Counted from the first letter of the stretch, positions 41,299 through 52,654 are shown. The stretch: 64,000 nt of DNA from Stenotrophomonas maltophilia (GCF_039555535.1 NZ_CP154630.1:3113001-3177000), one strand, 5' to 3'. Notes: generated from the letters alone by a model not told the origin. Made by a program: numbers and translations.

Positions 41299-42125
41299 GC
41301 GAAGCGCGAGAAGCCGTGCTTCTTGGTCACCGCATCGAGTTCCATCAGGGTCTCGAGCAGCGCTTCCATCTGGTCCAGCGGCCACGCATTGGGGCCATCG
41401 GACAGTGCCTTGGACGGATCCGGATGGGTCTCGGCGAACAGGCCGGAGATGCCCACCGCCACGGCGGCACGGGCCAGCACCGGCACGTGCTCGCGCTGGC
41501 CGCCGGAACTGGTGCCCTGCCCGCCCGGCAGCTGCACCGAATGGGTGGCGTCGAACACCACCGGGCAACCGGTATCGCGCATCACCGCCAACGAACGCAT
41601 GTCGCTGACCAGGTTGTTGTAGCCAAAGCTGGCACCCCGCTCGCAGACCATGATCTGCTCATTGCCGGTGGCCTTGGCCTTCTCAACGACCGGCTTCATG
41701 TCCCACGGCGCCAGGAACTGGCCCTTCTTGATGTTGACCGGCTTGCCGGCCGAGCACACCTTGCGGATGAAGTCGGTCTGGCGGACCAGGAACGCGGGGG
41801 TCTGCAGCACATCCACCACCGAGGCCACTTCGTCCATCGGGGTGTATTCGTGGACGTCGGTCAGCACCGGCACGCCGATCTGCTTCTTGACCTCGGCCAG
41901 GACCTTCAGGCCCTCTTCCATGCCCGGGCCGCGGAAGGCGGTGCCCGAGGTGCGGTTGGCCTTGTCGAAGCTGGACTTGAAGATGAAGCTGACGCCGAGC
42001 TTGTCGGTGACCTCCTTCAGCTTGCCGGCGGTATCGAGCTGCAGCTGCATCGACTCGATCACGCAGGGGCCAGCGATCAGGAACAGGGGCTGGTCCAGCC
42101 CGACCTCGAATCCACACAGTTTCAT
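41295..42125 (-). CDS. kdsA: 3-deoxy-8-phosphooctulonate synthase (KDO-8-P synthase)
   Basis: 276 residues. [11 protein letters not shown] (Cys21), [28 protein letters not shown] and LFAETHPDP. It joins PEP to arabinose-5-phosphate for lipopolysaccharide. A Cys at position 21 in GPC, where E. coli has Asn, marks the metal-dependent class of the enzyme. AGGAAA ribosome site. Between pyrG (89 bp, hairpin) and the small membrane pair. Confidence 0.97.
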   Translation of the reverse strand: MKLCGFEVGLDQPLFLIAGPCVIESMQLQLDTAGKLKEVTDKLGVSFIFKSSFDKANRTSGTAFRGPGMEEGLKVLAEVKKQIGVPVLTDVHEYTPMDEVASVVDVLQTPAFLVRQTDFIRKVCSAGKPVNIKKGQFLAPWDMKPVVEKAKATGNEQIMVCERGASFGYNNLVSDMRSLAVMRDTGCPVVFDATHSVQLPGGQGTSSGGQREHVPVLARAAVAVGISGLFAETHPDPSKALSDGPNAWPLDQMEALLETLMELDAVTKKHGFSRFA

Positions 42126-42185
42126 GGCGTTTCCTTGTTGTCCGCAGCACCGGACGGGCCGGTGCGCTGGGGGTTGAAGCATGCA

Positions 42186-42209
42186 GGATGGGGGCCGAAG
42201 CCCCCATCC
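42186..42209 (-). terminator. UUCG-capped hairpin after pyrG
   Basis: Perfect 10-bp stem GGATGGGGGC / GCCCCCATCC with a TTCG loop on the minus strand, 6 bases past the pyrG stop. No U run follows, so it may shield the pyrG mRNA end or only partly terminate before kdsA. Confidence 0.55.
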
Positions 42210-42214
42210 ACAAG

Positions 42215-44206
<1,992 letters not shown>

Positions 44207-44234
44207 AAAAGAAACGCCCCGCTGGGCGGGGCGT
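44207..44234 (-). terminator. Rho-independent terminator of the small secreted protein gene
   Basis: Stem ACGCCCCGC / GCGGGGCGT with a 3-base loop, followed on the minus strand by TTTCTTTT. Confidence 0.85.
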
Positions 44235-44279
44235 CGGGGGGCGAATCCCTTGCGGCAAGGGCTTCGGAGGGTGGAAGGA

Positions 44280-44513
44280 TTACTTCTTCTTCCTCGCCTC
44301 TTCTTCCTCTTCCTGCTGCGGGGCCGGCTGGCCCTGCGCCTTCATTTCGGCATTGGCCTGGGCGCGGCGCTTGGCCTTGGCATCGGCTTCGGCCTGCGCC
44401 TTGTCGGCCTGGTCACCCTGCTGCGGGGCCGGCTGGCCGGCGTTCTGCGCCACCACCAGCGGCACTGCAACGGCGGCAGCGGCCAGGATCGCAATGGTCA
44501 GCAACTTCTTCAT
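44280..44513 (-). CDS. Small secreted, charged helical protein
   Basis: 77 residues. Signal peptide MKKLLTIAILAAAAVAVPLVVA, then a low-complexity mature part of Gln/Pro turns (GQPAPQQ twice), an Ala/Lys/Glu/Asp helix (KAQAEADAKAKRRAQANAEM) and a tail EEEEEARKKK. It has its own terminator, so it is a real transcription unit. Divergent from parE. No known family; possibly a periplasmic disordered or stress protein. Confidence 0.75.
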   Translation of the reverse strand: MKKLLTIAILAAAAVAVPLVVAQNAGQPAPQQGDQADKAQAEADAKAKRRAQANAEMKAQGQPAPQQEEEEEARKKK

Positions 44514-44685
44514 GAGGTCCTCCTCGCGGTATGGCTTGGATGTTTCGACCCAACGGGGGTCGCCGGCGTTCAGATTCCAGCGACTGCCATTTTACCCCCT
44601 CCCCGCCGCCGAGGCTGAACCGCAGGCGTGCAAATTCGGCGCACAGACCGCACACTTGCGCGTCGCTCCGCGCTTTAGAAGATAG

Positions 44686-46575
44686 ATGAACGCCCGCTAT
44701 AACGCCGCCGATATTGAAGTCCTGTCCGGCCTTGACCCGGTCAAGCGCCGTCCCGGCATGTATACCGACACCGCGCGCCCGAACCACCTGGCGCAGGAAG
44801 TGATCGACAACTCGGTGGACGAGGCCCTCGCCGGCCACGCCCGCTCGATCGAGATCACCCTGTACAAGGACGGCAGCGTGGAGGTCAGCGATGACGGCCG
44901 CGGCATGCCGGTGGACATCCATCCGGAAGAGAAGATCCCGGGCGTCGAGCTGATCCTCACCCGCCTGCATGCGGGCGGCAAGTTCAGCAACAACAACTAC
45001 ACCTTCTCCGGCGGCCTGCACGGCGTCGGCGTCAGCGTGGTCAACGCGCTGTCGACCCTGGTGGAAGTGCACATCAAGCGCGAAGGCGCCGAACACCGCA
45101 TCACCTTCCGCAACGGCGACCGCGCCACCCCGCTGGAAGTGGTCGGCACTGTCGGCAAGAAGAACACCGGTACCCGCGTGCGCTTCTGGCCGGACCCGAA
45201 GTACTTCGATACGCCGAAGTTCGCGGTGCGCGCGCTCAAGCACCTGCTGCGCGCCAAGGCCGTGCTGTGCCCGGGCCTGACCGTCAAGCTGACCGACGAG
45301 GCCACCGGCGAAGTCGACACCTGGTACTACGAAGACGGCCTGCGCGATTACCTGAAGCTGGAACTGGGCGAGCGCGAATCGCTGCCGGCCGACCTGTTCG
45401 TCGGCAACCTGAAGAAGGACACCGAGGTGGTGGACTGGGCCGTGGCCTGGCTGCCGGAAGGTGAACTGGTGCAGGAAAGCTACGTCAACCTGATTCCCAC
45501 CGCCCAGCATGGCACCCACGTCAACGGCCTGCGTACCGGGCTGACCGAGGCGCTGCGCGAGTTCTGCGACTTCCGCAACCTGCTGCCGCGTGGCGTCAAG
45601 CTGGCCCCGGAAGACGTGTGGGACCGCGTGTCGTTCGTGCTGTCGCTGAAGATGACCGACCCGCAGTTCAGCGGCCAGACCAAGGAACGCCTGTCCTCGC
45701 GCCAGGCAGCCGGTTTCGTTGAAGGCGCCGCCCACGATGCCTTCAGCCTGCTGTTGAACCAGAACGTGGAGCTGGGCGAGAAGATCGCGCAGATCGCCAT
45801 CGAGCGTGCCAGCGCACGCCTGAAGACCGAGAAGCTGGTCGTCCGCAAGAAGGTCACCCAGGGCCCGGCCCTGCCCGGCAAGCTGGCCGACTGCATCAGC
45901 CAGGACCTGTCGCGCACCGAGCTGTTCCTGGTGGAAGGTGACTCGGCAGGCGGCAGCGCCAAGCAGGCCCGCGACAAGGACTTCCAGGCCATCATGCCGT
46001 TGCGCGGCAAGATCCTGAACACCTGGGAAGTCTCGTCCAACAGCGTGCTGGCCTCGGAAGAAGTACACAACCTGGCCATCGCCATCGGCTGCGACCCGGG
46101 CAAGGATGACATCAGCGGCCTGCGCTACGGCAAGGTCATCATCCTGGCCGACGCGGACTCCGACGGCCTGCACATCGCAACGCTGCTGACCGCACTGTTC
46201 CTGAAGCACTTCCCGGCGCTGGTCGATGCCGGCCACGTGTTCGTGGCGATGCCGCCGCTGTTCCGCATCGACGTGGGCAAGCAGGTGTTCTACGCCCTGG
46301 ACGAAGAGGAAAAGCGCTCGATGCTGGACAAGATCGAACGCGAGAAGATCAAGGGCGCCATCAACGTGACCCGCTTCAAGGGCCTGGGCGAGATGAACCC
46401 GCCGCAGCTGCGTGAATCCACCATCCACCCGGATACGCGCCGGCTGGTGCAGCTGACCGTGGACGATCGCGAACAGACAAGTTCGCTGATGGACATGCTG
46501 CTGGCCAAGAAGCGCGCCTCCGACCGCAAGGGCTGGCTGGAGTCGAAGGGCGACCTGGCCTCGCTGGAAGTCTGA
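44686..46575 (+). CDS. parE: DNA topoisomerase IV subunit B
   Basis: 629 residues. GHKL ATPase (VIDNSVDEALAGHA, DDGRGMPVD, GGLHGVGVSVVNAL) and TOPRIM domain (EGDSAGGSAKQARD, DADSDGLH). Separates linked daughter chromosomes together with ParC, which is not nearby. Shorter than GyrB-type subunits, as expected for ParE. The ATG has only a weak AGAAG upstream. Confidence 0.97.
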   Translation: MNARYNAADIEVLSGLDPVKRRPGMYTDTARPNHLAQEVIDNSVDEALAGHARSIEITLYKDGSVEVSDDGRGMPVDIHPEEKIPGVELILTRLHAGGKFSNNNYTFSGGLHGVGVSVVNALSTLVEVHIKREGAEHRITFRNGDRATPLEVVGTVGKKNTGTRVRFWPDPKYFDTPKFAVRALKHLLRAKAVLCPGLTVKLTDEATGEVDTWYYEDGLRDYLKLELGERESLPADLFVGNLKKDTEVVDWAVAWLPEGELVQESYVNLIPTAQHGTHVNGLRTGLTEALREFCDFRNLLPRGVKLAPEDVWDRVSFVLSLKMTDPQFSGQTKERLSSRQAAGFVEGAAHDAFSLLLNQNVELGEKIAQIAIERASARLKTEKLVVRKKVTQGPALPGKLADCISQDLSRTELFLVEGDSAGGSAKQARDKDFQAIMPLRGKILNTWEVSSNSVLASEEVHNLAIAIGCDPGKDDISGLRYGKVIILADADSDGLHIATLLTALFLKHFPALVDAGHVFVAMPPLFRIDVGKQVFYALDEEEKRSMLDKIEREKIKGAINVTRFKGLGEMNPPQLRESTIHPDTRRLVQLTVDDREQTSSLMDMLLAKKRASDRKGWLESKGDLASLEV

Positions 46576-46584
46576 TGCCGCCGC

Positions 46585-46676
46585 GGGGTCAGATCCGTTT
46601 CCTGACAGGAAACGGCTCTGACCCCACTGCCGCCAACCGGGTCGGAGCCCCTTCCTGCGGAAAGGGCTCCGACCCC
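46585..46676. repeat. Two adjacent hairpins of a GGGGTC...GACCCC repeat family
   Basis: Unit 1 (46585-46625): GGGGTCAGA..CGTTTCC-loop-GGAAACG..TCTGACCCC. Unit 2 (46639-46676): GGGTCGGAGCCCCTTCC-loop-GGAAAGGGCTCCGACCCC. Same shape and CCTG loop region, different bases in matched stem positions. They follow the parE stop by 9 bases and probably terminate or protect its transcript. Confidence 0.75.
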
Positions 46677-46740
46677 ATCCGCTCCGGAGCCATCCCGCCG
46701 CCATCGGCAAACCCTACGGCGCCATAATGCGCGTCCACCC

Positions 46741-47334
46741 GTGTGGACCATCGTATTGGCCAGCCACTCGTTGCTGTTCCCCGCCCTGCCGCTGCACAGC
46801 CCGCGGCTGGTGCTGAGCCCGATCCGCCGTGACGACGCGGCCGCGCTGTTCACGCTGCAGTCCAATCCGGACGTGATGCGCTGGTGGAACCACCCGGCCT
46901 GGACGCGTCCGGCCGAAGCCCGCGAACAGATCGACGACGATCTTGCCGCGCACGCCATCGGTACCCAGTTGAAGCTGGCCGTGCGCGAATCGCCCAACGG
47001 CCCACTACTGGGCATCTGCGTTGCGTTCGCCATTGATCGCGAGGCCATGCGGGCCGAGATCGGCTATCTGTTGGCGCCCGACCGCCAGGGCCAGGGATAC
47101 ATGCATGAGGCCCTGCAGCAGATGCTGGGCTATCTGTTCCGCACCCTGCACCTGCACCGTATCGAAGCCGAGATCGATCCACGCAACGTACCCTCGGCAC
47201 ATGTGCTTGACCGCCTGGGCTTCCACCGCGAGGGGGTGCTGCGCCAGCGCTGGCGCATCCAGGGTGAGCTTTCGGACTCGGCCGTCTACGGCCTGTTGGC
47301 CAACGACGAAGCGGCAACCGCCCTGCCCGCTTGA
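46741..47334 (+). CDS. GNAT-family N-acetyltransferase, RimJ/RimL type
   Basis: 197 residues. Opening SPRLVLSPIRRDDAAALFTL and the acetyl-CoA loop DRQGQGYMHEALQ (motif A), then LHRIEAEIDPRNVPSAHVLDRLGFHREG, the pattern of ribosomal-protein/small-molecule acetyltransferases. Substrate unknown. The GTG start is a choice by position only; the TTG at 46756 is an alternative. Confidence 0.85.
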   Translation: MWTIVLASHSLLFPALPLHSPRLVLSPIRRDDAAALFTLQSNPDVMRWWNHPAWTRPAEAREQIDDDLAAHAIGTQLKLAVRESPNGPLLGICVAFAIDREAMRAEIGYLLAPDRQGQGYMHEALQQMLGYLFRTLHLHRIEAEIDPRNVPSAHVLDRLGFHREGVLRQRWRIQGELSDSAVYGLLANDEAATALPA

Positions 47335-47441
47335 CCCAATCTGGCCGCAACCGGCCAGCGCCCAGGCATGCCTTTGGACACATCCGGTGCGGCACCCACC
47401 GGCATAGCATCGGAACCCCCTTCCGTTGCCGATACGGTGCC

Positions 47442-48935
47442 ATGAAGTCCCTGCTGCACACTGCCGCGCTCTGCGTCGGCCTGCTCATCGCCCCTGCCAG
47501 CGTGCTGGCCGCACCGGCCGACGCCAAACCCGACCAGAAGGATGACAAGAGCGAAGCGCCCGCACTGCCGGCCGATGCCTCGGTCCGCCAGAGCATGCGC
47601 CTGGCCGGGCGCAGCCTCGATTACACCGCCACGGTCGGCACCCTGCCGGTGCGCGATGACAAGGGCAAGGTGATCGCCGATGTGGTGTTCACCGCCTACA
47701 CGATGCCGGGCAAGGACCGGCCGGTGACCTTCGCGCTCAACGGCGGCCCCGGTGCCTCGTCGGTCTACCTCAACATGGGCGCGATCGGGCCCAAGGTGGT
47801 CACCTTCGGTTCGGAGGGCGACAGCGCCTCGGCGCCGGCCACCCTGCATGACAACCCGGGTACCTGGCTGGATTTCGCCGACCTGGTGTTCATCGATCCG
47901 GTCGGCACCGGTTTCAGCCGCGCGCGCATCGGCGATGACGAGGCGAAGAAGCAGCTGTACAACCCCAGTGCCGACATCGAGTACCTGTCGCGCTCGATCT
48001 ACGACTGGCTGCTGCGCAACCAACGCATGGCGTCACGCAAGTACCTGACCGGCGAGAGCTACGGCGGTTATCGCGGCCCACGCATCACCCACTTCCTGCA
48101 GACCCGGCTGGGCGTGGCGATGAACGGCCTGGTGCTGGTATCGCCGTACCTTAGCCCGACGCTGGAAGACAACGCCGACGTCTCGCCGATGGCATGGATG
48201 CAGACGCTGCCGTCGATCGCGGCCGCGCACCTGGAGCGCCAGGGCAGGCTGACCGACGCGGCGATGCGCGAGGTGGTCGAGTACACCCGCGGCGACTACG
48301 CCACCGCGCTGATGAAGGGCCGCAGCGACCCGCAGGCGACCGAGGCGATGCTGCGCCGGGTGACCGAGCTGACCGGGCTTGACCCGCAGTTCGTGCGCCG
48401 TGCTGGCGGCCGTCTGGAAACCCAGGCCTACCTGCGCGAAGTGTTCCGCGACAAGGGCACGCTGGGCAGCCGCTACGATTCCAACGTGACCGCGTTCGAT
48501 CCGTTCCCGAACGATCCGGAGCAGCGTGCCAACGATCCTCTGCTGGACAGCATCATCGCGCCGACCACCACGGCGATGGTCGACTTCGTGACGCGCGTGG
48601 TCGGCTGGAAGGTGGATGCGCGCTACCAGGCGCTGAACTACGACGTGAACCGGCTGTGGGACCGCAATGGCGATCTGCGCCAGGGCGCGGTGACCCAGCT
48701 GCGCCAGGCGGTGGCGATCGACCCGCATCTGCAGGTGCTGATCGTGCACGGCTGGAATGACCTGTCGTGCCCGTTCATGGGTTCGATCCTGACGGTGGAC
48801 CAGATGCCGACGATGGGCAGCAACCCGGACCGGGTGCAGGTGCGTAGTTATCCGGGTGGGCACATGTTCTACAGCCGGGCGGACAGCCAGGCGGCGTTCC
48901 GGAAGGATGTGCGGGCGCTGTTCCAGCGCAATTGA
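47442..48935 (+). CDS. Secreted serine carboxypeptidase, family S10
   Basis: 497 residues. Signal peptide to about residue 23, then the S10 fold: oxyanion region LNGGPGASSVY, nucleophile Ser in TGESYGGYRGP, Asp in HGWNDLSCP, His in PGGHMFYS. Acts on protein C-termini in the periplasm or outside. S10 enzymes are uncommon in bacteria but known in Xanthomonadaceae. ATG chosen because it opens the signal peptide. Confidence 0.92.
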   Translation: MKSLLHTAALCVGLLIAPASVLAAPADAKPDQKDDKSEAPALPADASVRQSMRLAGRSLDYTATVGTLPVRDDKGKVIADVVFTAYTMPGKDRPVTFALNGGPGASSVYLNMGAIGPKVVTFGSEGDSASAPATLHDNPGTWLDFADLVFIDPVGTGFSRARIGDDEAKKQLYNPSADIEYLSRSIYDWLLRNQRMASRKYLTGESYGGYRGPRITHFLQTRLGVAMNGLVLVSPYLSPTLEDNADVSPMAWMQTLPSIAAAHLERQGRLTDAAMREVVEYTRGDYATALMKGRSDPQATEAMLRRVTELTGLDPQFVRRAGGRLETQAYLREVFRDKGTLGSRYDSNVTAFDPFPNDPEQRANDPLLDSIIAPTTTAMVDFVTRVVGWKVDARYQALNYDVNRLWDRNGDLRQGAVTQLRQAVAIDPHLQVLIVHGWNDLSCPFMGSILTVDQMPTMGSNPDRVQVRSYPGGHMFYSRADSQAAFRKDVRALFQRN

Positions 48936-48943
48936 GGGGGGCG

Positions 48944-49212
48944 GCCGGGCCTGCGGCCCGGCACCCGCTGACGGCAACGGCAACGGCAAAAGCTGGCTTC
49001 CTGAGGGCTGGCGAGGTGGGGTGGATATGCAGGACACGCCGTAAACCCGTCCATGGGGGCTCGATGGCGCCATCCATGGCGCCAACGGTCCTGCATATCC
49101 ACCCCACCCCGCCGCTGACAGGTTCCTGCTGCTGTTGGTGGGTGCCGACCGTTGGTCGGCACGGGATCGGATCCCTGCTTCTGCTCTGGTAGGTGTCGAC
49201 CTTGGTCGACAC
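48944..49212 (-). repeat. Composite covarying element, copy C
   Basis: Read on the minus strand: GTGTCGACCAAGGTCGACAC then CTACC (49212-49188), a second related hairpin GTGCCGACC..GGTCGGCAC (49162-49142), CTGTCAGCG, arm 49113-49088, 52-base core 49087-49036, arm 49035-49010 (one A-C mismatch in 26), CCAGCTTTTGCCGTTGCC, and the tail hairpin GCCGGGCC/GGCCCGGC. The tail ends 8 bases past the S10 peptidase stop. Confidence 0.78.
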
Positions 49213-49241
49213 GATGTGTGCGGAAAAATTCTTTGCCCATG

Positions 49242-49272
49242 AAAAAGCCCGCCGGATATCGGCGGGCTTTTT
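49242..49272. terminator. Bidirectional Rho-independent terminator
   Basis: AAAAA-GCCCGCC-GGATATC-GGCGGGC-TTTTT, symmetric, so it works for both pit (minus strand, 24 bases past its stop) and any rightward transcript. Confidence 0.92.
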
Positions 49273-49295
49273 CGTTTGCAACCTTGGCGTGGCGA

Positions 49296-50417
49296 TCAGG
49301 TCCAGCCGAACAGCTCGAACAGCTTCAGGATCAGGTACGCACAGCCGCCTGCCGCCGGGATGGTCAGGATCCAGGCCCAGACGATGCGTTCGATCACGCC
49401 GAACTTCAGCGAGCGCGGGTTCTTGGCGAAGCCGACGCCCATGATCGCGGTGGAGATGCTGTGCGTGGTCGAGACCGGCATGCCGAAGTGGGCGGCCAGG
49501 GTCAGGATGGTGGCCGAGCTGGTCTCCGCGGCGAAGCCGTGGATCGGGTGCAGCTTGACCATCTTGTGGCCCAGGGTCTTGATGATCTTCCAGCCGCCCG
49601 AGGCGGTACCGGCGGCCATCACCACCGCACAGGTCAGCACGATCCACATCGCGATGCCGTCACCGGCATGCGCGTCCGGGTGCATGAAGGCAAGCCAGGA
49701 CGGCAGGTCGTTCAATGCGCCGGTGGCTTCGGCACCGATCAGGGTCATGGCGATGATGCCCATGGTCTTCTGCGCGTCGTTGTGACCGTGGGCGAAGCCC
49801 ATGTAGGCCGCCGAGGCGATCTGGGCCTTGCCGAAGAACGCATTGACGATGCGCGGACGGGCCAGGCGACCGATGGCGCCACCGATCTTGGCCAGGCCGG
49901 CGATCAGGCCCCACAGCAGCACCATCACCACGATGCCGAGCAGGAAACCGGCGATCGGCGAGGTGATCATCGGCACGAACACCTTCCACAGCAGGCCCTT
50001 GTTCTGGGCCCAGCTGCCCAGACGCTCGGACCAGATCAGCGCGTCCCAGTTGTTATGGGCCGCGGCCAGGCCGGCGCCGCAGAGGCCACCGATCAGCGCG
50101 TGCGAGGACGAGGACGGCAGGCCCTTCCACCAGGTGATCAGATTCCAGATGATGCCGCCGAGCAGCGCGCACAGGATCACCTGCGGGGTGACATCGACGA
50201 CGTTGGTGTTGAGCAGGCCGGAGGCGATCGTCAATGCGACGGCCGTACCGGTCAGCGCACCGATCAGGTTCATGAAGGCGGCCAGCATCACCGCCCAGCC
50301 GGGCGAGAGCACCTTGGTCGCCACCACGGTGGCAATGGAGTTGGCGGTGTCGTGGAAGCCGTTGATGAACTCGAAGACGAGCGCGGCCAGGATCACCACC
50401 AGGACAAGGGTCAACAT
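49296..50417 (-). CDS. pit: Low-affinity inorganic phosphate transporter, Pit family
   Basis: 373 residues, about ten membrane helices. The two PHO-4 repeats carry EFINGFHDTANSIATVV near the N-terminus and GFAHGHNDAQKTMG in the middle. Moves metal-phosphate with protons. It ends a two-gene unit with the DUF47 gene 13 bp upstream, the classic Pit pairing. Confidence 0.95.
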   Translation of the reverse strand: MLTLVLVVILAALVFEFINGFHDTANSIATVVATKVLSPGWAVMLAAFMNLIGALTGTAVALTIASGLLNTNVVDVTPQVILCALLGGIIWNLITWWKGLPSSSSHALIGGLCGAGLAAAHNNWDALIWSERLGSWAQNKGLLWKVFVPMITSPIAGFLLGIVVMVLLWGLIAGLAKIGGAIGRLARPRIVNAFFGKAQIASAAYMGFAHGHNDAQKTMGIIAMTLIGAEATGALNDLPSWLAFMHPDAHAGDGIAMWIVLTCAVVMAAGTASGGWKIIKTLGHKMVKLHPIHGFAAETSSATILTLAAHFGMPVSTTHSISTAIMGVGFAKNPRSLKFGVIERIVWAWILTIPAAGGCAYLILKLFELFGWT

Positions 50418-50430
50418 GCGGCGGCGTCCG

Positions 50431-51057
50431 TCAGCTGTTCTTCAACACGATCTGGTACGCCACCACGCCGGCCTCGCGGCAACGGTCGATGGCCTTTTCC
50501 AGGATCTCGAAGAATTCCTTCAGCAGGAACATCTGCAGGTTGTCCAGGCGACCGGAATAGATGTCGCGGTACAGCTCGAGCATCAGGCGGTCGGCCTCGT
50601 TCTCCAGCGAGCGCAGCTTCTCGTTCAGCGCGGTCATCCGGTCCAGGTTCATGTGGCGCAGGTCGGCCACCATCTCCACCACCACGCCGGCAGCCTGTTC
50701 CAGCATCGCCGCGCGCGGCGCGAAGTCGATGTGTTCCAGGTGGGTCGTGGCCAGCGAATAGCGATCGGCGAACTTCTCGATCTGCTTCGGAATCTTGTAC
50801 AGGGCCGAACCCAGCGCTTCGATGTCTTCGCGCTCGATCGGGGTCATGAAGCTGTCCACCAGCGCCTGGCTGATCTTGTCCGAGGCCGCGCGTTCGCGCA
50901 GGCGGGCCAGCTTGAAAGCGTCCAGCGCGGGCTGGCGGTCGGCCTCGCGCAGCATGGAATGCAGCGCCTTGGCGGCGTCGGACGCCGCGACGGCGGCCTC
51001 ATCGAGCAGGGTGTAGAACTGTTTGCCGGAACCGAAAATGGTCTGCAGAGAGAACAT
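50431..51057 (-). CDS. DUF47 PhoU-like accessory protein
   Basis: 208 residues, all-helical PhoU-like fold (FYTLLDEAAVAASDAAKAL, then DRYSLATTHLEHIDFAPRA, then LENEADRLMLELYRDIYS) with the E-x-x-x-D metal motifs expected for DUF47/TIGR00153. Thought to gate the adjoining Pit transporter. Start MFSLQTIFG chosen as the family N-terminus. Confidence 0.93.
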   Translation of the reverse strand: MFSLQTIFGSGKQFYTLLDEAAVAASDAAKALHSMLREADRQPALDAFKLARLRERAASDKISQALVDSFMTPIEREDIEALGSALYKIPKQIEKFADRYSLATTHLEHIDFAPRAAMLEQAAGVVVEMVADLRHMNLDRMTALNEKLRSLENEADRLMLELYRDIYSGRLDNLQMFLLKEFFEILEKAIDRCREAGVVAYQIVLKNS

Positions 51058-51340
51058 TGAGAAACCTGTCAGCCGTCGCGGGAAGGACGGCACCAGACGG
51101 AATTATGACGGCTAGATGACCATCTCGGGTATCCCCGCCCCCTTTCAAGGGCGTTGAACCCCCAACCTGAACAGGCGGTTGCCACCCTGCCACGCCCCTT
51201 TGCTAAGATGCCAGCGCGCCTTCGGGCGCACCTTATGGACGACGACCCTTATCCCCCAGCGCCGCGCCGGACCCCATTCCTGAGCGCCTGCCGCCATCGC
51301 AAGCACCCGCCCTCCCTGCCACCAACCGGGGACGACGCCC
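51058..51340. other. Divergent gap between the pit unit and the CorC-like gene
   Basis: 283 bases. TTGCCA...TAAGAT (51178-51206, long 19-bp spacer) is a weak rightward promoter candidate; the G/C-rich leader that follows contains GCGCGCCTTCGGGCGC, a small UUCG hairpin. I see no riboswitch and no gene. Confidence 0.35.
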
Positions 51341-52654
51341 GTGTTTGAAATGATCCTGATTGTCTTCGCGCTTGTTCTGTTGAACGGCTTCTTCGCCATG
51401 TCCGAGATGTCGGTCATGACCTCGCGCAAGAGCCGCCTGAAGCAGATGGCCGCCACCTCCAAGCGCGCCGCCAAGGCGCTGGAGCTGTCGGAGAAGCCGG
51501 AGAGCTTCCTGTCCACCGTGCAGATCGGCATCACCGTGATCGGCGTGCTGACCGGCTACCTCGGTGGTGAAGCACTGGGCGAGGCCTTCGCCGGCTGGAT
51601 CCAGGGCCTGATGCCGGGCTTCGCCTACGCCGGCAACATCGGCACGGCGCTGGCGGTCAGCCTGATCACCTTCATCACGCTGATCTTCGGCGAACTGGTA
51701 CCCAAGCGCCTGGCACTGACCCGTTCGGAGGCCATTGCCGGCCTGGTGGCGATGCCGATGAGCTGGCTGGCCAAGCTGGCCCTGCCCTTCGTCTGGCTGC
51801 TGTCCAAGACCACCCAGCTGGTCCTGCGACTGTTCGGCCTGGGCAAGGATGAAGTCGCCTCGGTGACCGAAGAAGAGATCCGCATGCTGGTGGCCGAGAG
51901 CCACGAGGCGGGCGTGATCGATGCCCACGAGCGCGACATGATGAACCGCGTCATGCGCCTGGGCGACCGCACCGCCGACAGCCTGATGACCCCGCGCAAC
52001 CGCATTGCGTGGCTGGATACCCAGGCCGGGCTGGAACGCAACCTGGAAATCATGGCCGAGCACGAGTTCTCGCGGTACCCGGTGTACCGCGACAACGACA
52101 TGGACGTGGTCGGCGTGCTGGAGCTGAAATCGCTGGCCACGCGCATGGCGCGCGGCGACAACGCGCTGTTCCAGACCCTGCGCGAGCCCCTGTACGTCTC
52201 CGAATCGACCCATGCGATGAAGCTGCTGGAAATCTTCCGCGAGGAACAGCAGTCGATGGCACTGGTGGTGGACGAGTACGGCGAGATCCAGGGCCTGGTG
52301 ACCATCAGCGACCTGATGGGCGCGGTGGTCGGCCGCCTGCAGGCGGTGGAGAACGCCGACGAGGATGCGCTGGTGGTGACCCGCGAGGACGGCTCGCTGC
52401 TGGTCGACGGCTCGCTGCCGATCGAAGACGTGCGTGAACTGATCGGCAGCAACGACCTGCCCGATGCCGAGGATGGCGACTACTACACGCTGGCCGGCAT
52501 GTGCATCCACTACTTCGGCCGCATTCCGCACGCGGGCGAGTACTTCGACTGGGCCGGCTGGCGCTTCGAGGTGGTCGACCTGGATGGTGCGCGGGTGGAT
52601 AAGCTGCTGCTGCGCACGCTGTCCGACGAGCAGGCCGATGAGCTCACCGCCTGA
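51341..52654 (+). CDS. CNNM/CorC (HlyC/CorC) family transporter-associated protein
   Basis: 437 residues. DUF21/CNNM membrane domain with four hydrophobic segments (residues 1-145), CBS pair (about 210-330: LMTPRNRIAWLD, DEYGEIQGLVTISDLMGAVVG) and a C-terminal CorC/HlyC domain. Family roles are Mg/Co efflux or ion homeostasis; 'hemolysin' in older names is misleading. GTG start; ATG at 51350 is possible. It overlaps exoD by 17 bases. Confidence 0.92.
   Translation: MFEMILIVFALVLLNGFFAMSEMSVMTSRKSRLKQMAATSKRAAKALELSEKPESFLSTVQIGITVIGVLTGYLGGEALGEAFAGWIQGLMPGFAYAGNIGTALAVSLITFITLIFGELVPKRLALTRSEAIAGLVAMPMSWLAKLALPFVWLLSKTTQLVLRLFGLGKDEVASVTEEEIRMLVAESHEAGVIDAHERDMMNRVMRLGDRTADSLMTPRNRIAWLDTQAGLERNLEIMAEHEFSRYPVYRDNDMDVVGVLELKSLATRMARGDNALFQTLREPLYVSESTHAMKLLEIFREEQQSMALVVDEYGEIQGLVTISDLMGAVVGRLQAVENADEDALVVTREDGSLLVDGSLPIEDVRELIGSNDLPDAEDGDYYTLAGMCIHYFGRIPHAGEYFDWAGWRFEVVDLDGARVDKLLLRTLSDEQADELTA

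Noticed and set aside
51067..51073. Pho box upstream of the DUF47-pit unit (CTGTCAG)
   Set aside because: Only a single half-site, on the strand opposite to the genes.
51100..51340. Mn-responsive (yybP-ykoY) or Mg riboswitch in front of the CorC-like gene
   Set aside because: The characteristic paired loops could not be found; only a small UUCG hairpin is present.
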